From Brenneria rubrifaciens (GTDB lineage: Bacteria; Pseudomonadota; Gammaproteobacteria; Enterobacterales; Enterobacteriaceae): a stretch of DNA of 64,000 nt. The notes below the pieces were generated by a model, which ran no database searches, was not told where the DNA came from, and worked only from the letters and a program-made list of their open reading frames with translations. Shown piece by piece: positions 58,648 to 64,000 of this stretch (position 1 is the first letter of the stretch; every line of letters starts with the position of its first letter). The stretch is from contig NZ_CP034035.1 of assembly GCF_005484945.1 (NCBI RefSeq), positions 2,480,001 through 2,544,000 on the forward strand, written 5' to 3'. The position numbers and the translations under genes were made by a program.

Positions 58648-59313
58648 ATGTTCACATTCTCTCAGGTCTCTCGTTCTGTGGTTCTGACTCTGGCGGTTGT
58701 GGCGTTGGCAGGCTGTGCCGGAACGCCCCCTGCGCACTATTCAGGCATCAGCTCCTCAACTCAATTGAAACCGAACACAGACGACAAATCAGATCGTATT
58801 CCTTACCGTTATTCCACCGCCGTGGACTGGAAGAAATACACCAACATCATCATTGAACCCGTAACGATCTATCAAGGGGCTGATAACCAGTTTGGCGACA
58901 TCCCACAGGAAGATCGGCAGGCACTGGCAACCTACATGAGAGAGACGTTCAGTAAAAATCTAAGCCCGCGTTTCAAGGAGGTCAGTACCGCCTCGCCAGA
59001 CACGCTCCGGCTGAAGCTGACGCTTACCGGGGCTGAAACCACAACCCAGTTTGCTGGCACCTTTACTAAATTCGATCTGGCTGGCGGCCCCTACAACATC
59101 GTGCAGTCAATCCGTGGAAAAGAAGGGTTGCTTGACGGTTCTGTAAACTATGCTGTTGAAATTTATGATGCCGCAAGCAACCAGTTGCTTAATGCCTATG
59201 TAGCCAAACAGTATCCGAACGCCATGAACGTTGGCGCTACCATTGGATCACTGAGCGCTGCGGAAGTGGGACTCGATAAAGGAGCCGAAGAACTGGTCGA
59301 GATGCTGAAATAA
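58648..59313 (+). CDS. DUF3313-like lipoprotein
   Basis: A 221-residue lipoprotein. The signal ends in the lipobox LAGC (VVLTLAVVALAGCAG), followed by a soluble domain: YRYSTAVDWKKYTNIIIEPV, LATYMRETFSKNL and a C-terminal GLDKGAEELVEML. This is the pattern of the DUF3313 family, outer-membrane-anchored proteins of unknown role. I start at the ATG at 58648 (MFTFSQVSRS) with AGGA upstream; an in-frame region from 58483 gives no sensible signal peptide. It is intact although its neighbours are broken. Confidence 0.78.
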   Translation: MFTFSQVSRSVVLTLAVVALAGCAGTPPAHYSGISSSTQLKPNTDDKSDRIPYRYSTAVDWKKYTNIIIEPVTIYQGADNQFGDIPQEDRQALATYMRETFSKNLSPRFKEVSTASPDTLRLKLTLTGAETTTQFAGTFTKFDLAGGPYNIVQSIRGKEGLLDGSVNYAVEIYDAASNQLLNAYVAKQYPNAMNVGATIGSLSAAEVGLDKGAEELVEMLK

Positions 59314-59473
59314 GTCAGCCGCTGGTGATACGCATCACATCATGCGACGCAAATATGCGACACAAATAGAAAAGCTTAGCCTTGTTAGCGCATAACAACC
59401 GTGGCAGGTAACCAGTTACCCATACTGGTTGCCTGCTGTTCTTTTCTTATTAAGACTTTCTCAGATTGACACG

Positions 59474-60069
59474 ATGAAAACATGTCCCCATCTGGTGGTC
59501 TGCTCGCACTGTGACCGCTATACCGATACCGGGTGCACAACGCGGGGGAAGCCGCGCGTTGCGAATGTTGTCTGGCGGTTCTGTATCGTTCAGGCCGGTT
59601 TGACACCGAGTACTTGCTCTGACCATAAACGTTAACGGCCGCTGTTGTTTTTTTTATGGCTAACGTTTACCCGGATACCAGCGTTAGCTTTCATTCAGTA
59701 CAGCACGCCGCGACGGTGTGGCAGGCGGCGATGGCCCATGCGGACGGGGCGACGTTCCCGTTGGCGATATGCCGGGTATTTTTGCTGATTCCCCCCCCCT
59801 TTTTGCAGATTATCCTCTTCGGGTGGGTAGCATTTTTCGCGCCAAACGACCAATGCGAGCCAGGCTTTATCTGCAAAATGAAACTGCTTATGTGGCTGCG
59901 CCCCTGGATCATGACCGATATCGGGATATTGGGTTTTCTGATGGCGGCAATGACGCTTTCCGGCTTTCTACAGGTTATTCCGCGGCCTGCCGACGTGCCT
60001 GCACAGCTCGACATACCGCAAATCGTGATACAAGCGGCGCTATCGTTGTGGATAATGAACGCGGGTTAA
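59474..60069 (+). pseudogene. PqiA/LetA-like membrane protein remnant
   Basis: The first frame starts MKTCPHLVVCSHCDRYTDTG, the zinc-ribbon start of PqiA/YebS (LetA) proteins. After a stop at 59633 and a frame change, FGWVAFFAPNDQC, LLMWLRPWIMTDIGILGFLM and AAMTLSGFLQV match the central and late membrane section of the same family. At least two frameshifts or stops are present and the second domain is lost. Intact PqiA-type proteins move lipids with PqiB and PqiC across the envelope. Confidence 0.55.
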
Positions 60070-60083
60070 GTCCGCTGAACGAT

Positions 60084-60308
60084 GGAATCCGAACGTCATT
60101 ATCCACAGAGTTGATTAAACGGCTGGACACTCAGTATGTCTCCGGGCTGGCGCGAACAGAGGAAATACCGGTAATCAGAATTTTGGTTCAGCTTCGGCGC
60201 TTTGATACCTGGCCGGGTCGGTTTGTTAAATTTGAAGCAGACTGGAGCCTGAACCTGATGGACGGTGAAAAACACGCGCGGCTGTTTATGCCGCAGCCAA
60301 CTCACTGA
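60084..60308 (+). pseudogene. PqiC-like lipoprotein C-terminal remnant
   Basis: LSPLNDGIRTSLSTELIKRL, TQYVSGLARTEEIPVIRILV and RRFDTWPGRFVKFEADWSL match the C-terminal half of PqiC (DUF330). The N-terminal signal and pqiB are missing, so pqiAB material between this and the preceding remnant was deleted. Confidence 0.55.
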
Positions 60309-60590
60309 GAATACGCCTGGTGGCAACACCAACCTGTTTATTGCCCAGCAACGGGTGATCCCCTAATTGCCTTAACAGCACGCCAGTGGGCAAATGACGG
60401 CAAGGAACGCTGTAACTTGTAAACACGATAAATGGGTACGGCGTATTAGCATCGGTCGGTTGCTGCCTGCGGGTGCTAATACGCCAGCCCCCTCGGAACC
60501 CACAATGTCGGCCTCGCGGCGGATCAGATCTTCAAAACGCCGCTGTTTAAAAACAGCTATTCGATAAAGTGTTGTACAAAATCCCGTTGA
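60309..60590. other. Gene-free region at the right edge of the degraded segment
   Basis: About 280 bases without a convincing gene, between the pqiC remnant and the TetR gene. Nothing else identified. Confidence 0.3.
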
Positions 60591-61211
60591 TTAGGGACGG
60601 GGCCCGGCACCGGCGATAAACATATCAACCGCGTTACTCACCATTTCACGAATCCGTGGCAGGCTAATCGGTTCAAGATGACGCTGAAAGACGCGGCCGT
60701 CGATCTCCGCAGTTAAAAGTGACAGGAACTGTACCGCCTTCAGGGAGGGATCGTCTTTGCGCAACGTTTTCTTTTCCATCGCCTCCGCCATCAGTTCAGA
60801 CAGTTTCTCAATATTCTCTTTTGGCCCGGCTTCATAAAACAGCGTACCGATATCTGAATGCCCTGCCTCCGCCACCACCATGCGGTAAATCGCCATTGCG
60901 CTGCTTTCATTGGTCAATACAAATAAAATTCGCTCACCAAAGCGGGTGAGTAAATCCTTAAGCGTTTCAGTTGAACGATCCTCAGCAATCAGTTCTTGCG
61001 TCGCTTCAGAAAGATGCATCGTTGCATGTTCCCTAACAACGGCAATAAACAGTTCTTCCTTGGTGGAAAAATAGCCATACAGCGTCGCTTTAGAACCACC
61101 CACCCGTTTCGCCAGCTCATTCATGGATGCACGTTCATAACCCATCTCCTGAAAAAGTTGAGCGGCGGTCTGCACGATGGCATCACGGCGCGCTTTCGTT
61201 CGTACCTTCAT
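60591..61211 (-). CDS. TetR/AcrR family transcriptional regulator
   Basis: A 206-residue repressor-type protein. The N-terminal HTH is clear (AIVQTAAQLFQEMGYERASM, NELAKRVGGSKATLYGYFSTKEEL), followed by a ligand domain with a C-terminal TetR_C-like helix region. I start at the ATG at 61211, since AGGAGATGTG precedes it; a GTG one codon earlier is possible. No pump gene is adjacent. The 16-bp palindrome at 61700-61715, near two small lipoprotein genes, is a plausible target. Confidence 0.82.
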   Translation of the reverse strand: MKVRTKARRDAIVQTAAQLFQEMGYERASMNELAKRVGGSKATLYGYFSTKEELFIAVVREHATMHLSEATQELIAEDRSTETLKDLLTRFGERILFVLTNESSAMAIYRMVVAEAGHSDIGTLFYEAGPKENIEKLSELMAEAMEKKTLRKDDPSLKAVQFLSLLTAEIDGRVFQRHLEPISLPRIREMVSNAVDMFIAGAGPRP

Positions 61212-61447
61212 CACATCTCCTGCGCGTCAAATCTGACGCAAATAAAAAGAAAAATATTTCCTGTCACACGTATTTTTTGTCATATAGAGCGTATCAAAAA
61301 CAGGGAGTGGTAGCCGAATACTTTATTGGGTGAGGCATCGCGGATACACCCATCGTGTGATAGATGCCTTCTTCGGACTTATCGCAACCGGTGAACATTG
61401 CATTATCCATCACGAAGAAGGCGAAATGTTTTGGCAAGACGCCAAAA

Positions 61448-61531
61448 TCAGGTGAGATGACTGCCTAATGAAATACAACCACTTAACATAAATGCAGACA
61501 CCACGCAGCACAGCAAAAATAATTTTTTCAT
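61448..61531 (-). CDS. Very small lipoprotein (27 residues), second of tandem pair
   Basis: ATG at 61531 with AGGAG 5 bases upstream. MKKLFLLCCVVSAFMLSGC is a complete lipoprotein signal with lipobox LSGC; the mature part is only CISLGSHLT (nine residues). It is paralogous to the gene at 61581-61652 (both have SAFMLxGC[VI]SL). Known small lipoproteins of similar size include entericidins. Strong ribosome sites on both argue for real translation. Function unknown. Confidence 0.5.
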   Translation of the reverse strand: MKKLFLLCCVVSAFMLSGCISLGSHLT

Positions 61532-61580
61532 AACATCTCCTGAGGTATCGCGGATACCGGAAAGTTGACGAAGAAATGGG

Positions 61581-61652
61581 TTAAAACAACGAAACGCAGC
61601 CAGTTAGCATAAACGCCGACACAATGCAGCTAATCAGATAAACGCTTTTCAT
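61581..61652 (-). CDS. Very small lipoprotein (23 residues), first of tandem pair
   Basis: ATG at 61652 with AGGAG 5 bases upstream. MKSVYLISCIVSAFMLTGC has a lipobox LTGC; after processing only CVSLF would remain. A palindrome TAAACCGTACGGTTTA lies 48 bp upstream in the promoter position. The tandem arrangement and shared signal sequence show a recent duplication with the gene at 61448-61531. Confidence 0.5.
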   Translation of the reverse strand: MKSVYLISCIVSAFMLTGCVSLF

Positions 61653-62096
61653 ATCATCTCCTGGGACTTGGCAAGTATTAATCGAAGCGAGTTTATTAAT
61701 AAACCGTACGGTTTAGTTTTACACCAAGCAATCCCAATCGTCAAGGTAGCGACAACCTTTCATGTCTATATGAAGAAATAAATCCGCCGTCTCAGGTGTT
61801 ATGTATCCGCTGTAGAGCGGCGTTTATGCCGGAGGCCGGGCCGATAACGGCAGGTTTTTTCCCTCTATTCTCCTGAACGAAATGCGTTGCGCGCCAAAAA
61901 AAACAAGTAACATATTAATAATATTTAAGAGTTATTATATATAATTGAAGCGATACGAAAAAAAAATGTTGTAATTATTTGTCAAAACTCGAAATTTATA
62001 TAAGACTCGCTGCTGCTACGCCTATCCCTAGCTTTAAGCAAGCTAATATATTCAGTCCGGGGATTAATATTATCTTTTCATTTCAAGGAGGAACTG
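61653..62096. other. Intergenic region before the dipeptidase gene
   Basis: About 440 AT-rich bases. The left part has the palindrome at 61700-61715 and presumably the promoter of the small lipoprotein genes; the right part carries AAGGAGGAACTG, the ribosome site of the dipeptidase gene. Short ORFs have no protein character. Confidence 0.35.
61700..61715. promoter_or_regulatory. 16-bp palindromic operator (TetR-type)
   Basis: TAAACCGTACGGTTTA is a perfect palindrome, in the size range of TetR-family operators. It lies 48 bp before the first small lipoprotein gene and about 490 bp from the TetR gene at 60591-61211. Confidence 0.6.
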
Positions 62097-63572
62097 ATGT
62101 CCACATCCCTTACCACACTGGAAAAGGCCCTATTACCCAAAATCGAATGTTGGCTCGCCGCCCATCGCGAATCGATGATCGACGAACTGGCGAAGTGGGT
62201 TGAGGTCCCCAGCGTCAGCCGTCCCGATCTCGCACAGCCGGGAGCGCCTTTCGGTCCCGACTGCGCCAAAATGCTGCAAGTGGCCCTGTCGCTGGCCGAA
62301 CAGTCCGGATTCCGCACAGAGCAGCATGAGGGCTATGCAGGATCTGTGATTTATGGCAACCATTGTGAAGATATTGGCTTGATCAATCATCTTGACGTGG
62401 TGCCGGCAGGCGAGAACTGGTCTTATCCGCCGTTTACGCTGACCCGCCAAGATGATTTTCTGATTGGCCGCGGCGTATTCGACAATAAAGGTTCTGCTAT
62501 CATGAACCTGTATTTGCTGAAACTGTTCCGTGATCTGGCGATACCGTTGCAACACAATCTGCGTCTCGTTTACGGAATGGCGGAAGAAACCGATATGGCC
62601 GATCTCATCTGGTTCGCTAAAAATGGACCGGTGCCTCGCCTCTCTCTCGTCACCGACGGTTCGTTTCCGGTGAACTATGCGCAAAAAGGACAAATCGCGT
62701 TTCGCATGAACGTTGCGGATGCTGGTAAGCTCTCTGCCTTCAGCGCCGGTAATGCGGGCAACACGATTCCGGCGACGGCGCAAATCACCCTCACCGGCGT
62801 AGAGGGCGATCTGAATGGCGATACGCTGAGCGGTCTCGGTGCAGGACGCGTCACGTTTACCCGTGACGAACGCGGCCTGACCTTGCAGGCTCAGGGGATT
62901 GCCGGTCATGCCGCGTTCCCCGAGGGCACGCTCAGCGCCGCTGTCGTCCTGCTGGATGCTCTGCTTGAACTGAACCTCCTGCCGGAACCGGAACGAACAC
63001 TTGCGAAAAACCTGCAACAGTTGTTCGCCTCCCCTTACGGCGAGGGAGCCGGGATTGGGCTGGAAGACGTGCCGTCCGGCAAGCTGACGCTGAACGCAGG
63101 CATCTGGCAGTCCGATACCTCCGGTACGCTGACCATTACCGGCGACATCCGCTATCCGGTGACACTGAACGGGCAAACCATTATGACAACGCTAGGTGAC
63201 CACCTCGCGCAGCTCGCCGCCGGCATTGAACTGCTTCCCAATTGGCGAGATATCCCGCCATTTTATCTGCCGGAAGATGATAAGGCCCGTCAGGTGCTGC
63301 AACAGGCTTGGCATGACGTCACCGGACGCAGCGACCCCGCCTATTCCATGGGCGGCGTCACCCATTCCAAAGTACTGCCGCGCGCTATCACTTTCGGCCC
63401 TATCTTTCCGCCTAGCGAGACGAAAATCCCGGACTCGCCGCCTGCCGGGAATAGCCTTCCCCACGTCGCTAACGAAATGGTCCACCTGCCGACGTTGCTG
63501 GCTGGCATGCCAATATACGTCATCGCGCTGATCCGGCTGGATGCCGAACTGTCCGCACAGCAAAACGGATAG
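62097..63572 (+). CDS. M20 family metallopeptidase (PepV/dipeptidase-like)
   Basis: A 491-residue cytosolic zinc peptidase. Catalytic and metal residues are visible: H in LINHLDVVPAGENW, D in GRGVFDNKGSA, EE in YGMAEETDM, D in VTDGSFPVN and a late H in MGGVTHSKVLP. The lid domain (about 210-350) with GIAGHAAFPEGT matches PepV/Sapep-type dipeptidases. AAGGAGG is a strong ribosome site. It ends in a strong terminator. Substrate is probably a dipeptide or N-acyl amino acid. Confidence 0.85.
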   Translation: MSTSLTTLEKALLPKIECWLAAHRESMIDELAKWVEVPSVSRPDLAQPGAPFGPDCAKMLQVALSLAEQSGFRTEQHEGYAGSVIYGNHCEDIGLINHLDVVPAGENWSYPPFTLTRQDDFLIGRGVFDNKGSAIMNLYLLKLFRDLAIPLQHNLRLVYGMAEETDMADLIWFAKNGPVPRLSLVTDGSFPVNYAQKGQIAFRMNVADAGKLSAFSAGNAGNTIPATAQITLTGVEGDLNGDTLSGLGAGRVTFTRDERGLTLQAQGIAGHAAFPEGTLSAAVVLLDALLELNLLPEPERTLAKNLQQLFASPYGEGAGIGLEDVPSGKLTLNAGIWQSDTSGTLTITGDIRYPVTLNGQTIMTTLGDHLAQLAAGIELLPNWRDIPPFYLPEDDKARQVLQQAWHDVTGRSDPAYSMGGVTHSKVLPRAITFGPIFPPSETKIPDSPPAGNSLPHVANEMVHLPTLLAGMPIYVIALIRLDAELSAQQNG

Positions 63573-63612
63573 CGGAAAGCTTAAGTAAGCTGTTCCATGC
63601 GTCAATTCATCG

Positions 63613-63650
63613 GGCACCACTCTATTTGTACGAATAGGTGGTGCCTTTTT
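63613..63650 (+). terminator. Rho-independent terminator after the dipeptidase gene
   Basis: GGCACCAC-T-CTATT pairs with AATAG-GTGGTGCC around 6 bases, followed by TTTTT. A single bulged T does not weaken it much. Confidence 0.82.
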
Positions 63651-63814
63651 CGTCAGAGGGATATACGTCCACACCGCTACGCTTCCATACATTTTTACGG
63701 CAATTAGAATATTATATTAAATAATCGCATATCTATTGGTGATTTATTTCGTTCATATGCCATTTTCGCAGATCTAATATAGCCCTACGATTCTCGCCGA
63801 AAAGTGAAAGATAG

Positions 63815-64000
63815 ATGGAATCCCATACCTCCGTTCTCGACTTCATAGGCCATACACCGCTGTTGGAACTTACCCATTTTGATACCGGACCGTGCCGCCT
63901 GTTCGTAAAACTGGAAAACCAGAATCCCGGCGGTTCGATTAAAGATCGGGTGGCCTTGTCCATGATTGAACATGCTGAACGTCAGGGCTGGCTGCAACCC
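63815..64000 (+). CDS. Cysteine synthase/cystathionine beta-synthase family protein (partial)
   Basis: From the ATG at 63815 the frame is open to the end of the window (62 codons). It reads VLDFIGHTPLLELTHF and LFVKLENQNPGGSIKDRVAL; the PLP lysine is in GGSIKDR. This is the N-terminus of a CysK/CysM/CBS-type fold-type II enzyme that joins sulfide or homocysteine with serine derivatives. The C-terminal part is outside the window, so CysK, CysM and CBS cannot be told apart. Confidence 0.8.
   Translation, partial: MESHTSVLDFIGHTPLLELTHFDTGPCRLFVKLENQNPGGSIKDRVALSMIEHAERQGWLQP

Noticed and set aside
59656..60069. A 137-residue membrane protein
   Set aside because: It is a frame-shifted piece of the pqiA-like remnant, not an independent gene.
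60996..61333. ORFs opposite the TetR gene
   Set aside because: They are shadow frames of a well-supported regulator gene.

Overview
The window looks like a chromosomal segment of a plant-associated member of the Enterobacterales, most likely a soft-rot or canker relative (Brenneria, Pectobacterium, Dickeya or Lonsdalea). The basis is gene content and protein resemblance judged by eye: a Cbl regulator very like the E. coli one, a complete E. coli-type hyf hydrogenase-4 operon with hydN, fdhF and fhlA, and enterobacterial intergenic repeats. No database search was possible, so the genus is inference.

Layout. 1-7.8 kb: a probable sulfonate-sulfur locus with an Asp/Glu racemase-family gene (partial), a CuyA-like cysteate sulfo-lyase, an LDH2-type hydroxyacid dehydrogenase, a three-gene SsuABC/TauABC-type ABC importer, an HcxA-like iron alcohol dehydrogenase and the sulfonate regulator Cbl. 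8.3-16.3 kb: a MATE exporter and a 2155-residue two-module NRPS (A-PCP-C-A-PCP-E-like) with an altered condensation motif, in AT-rich DNA. 16.7-17.6 kb: an AEC-family transporter. 18.4-26.3 kb: a seven-gene FetMP-type iron uptake operon behind a Fur-box-like site. 26.3-45.6 kb: a formate hydrogenlyase-2 region (hypC, hyfA-J, hycI, a chemoreceptor, hydN, fdhF, fhlA) with three sigma-54-type promoters; FdhF carries Cys at position 140 where E. coli has selenocysteine. 46.5-47.8 kb: a dicarboxylate/amino-acid:cation symporter.

From 47.9 to about 60.3 kb the sequence is accessory DNA in decay. It holds a hypT-like remnant, tRNA-Asn followed by a truncated P4-type integrase, an ardC remnant, an alcohol dehydrogenase split by an IS21-family element with a 4-bp target duplication, a broken threonine-dehydratase-like gene, an IS3-family remnant and fragments of a pqiA/pqiC-like pair. 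Inside it sits an intact candidate RiPP locus: a 39-codon peptide gene, a radical SAM enzyme directly downstream and a divergent MFS transporter. This is the best candidate for an undescribed system.

60.6-64 kb: a TetR regulator, two tandem very small lipoprotein genes too short for ordinary ORF calling, an M20 dipeptidase and the start of a cysteine synthase/cystathionine beta-synthase family gene.
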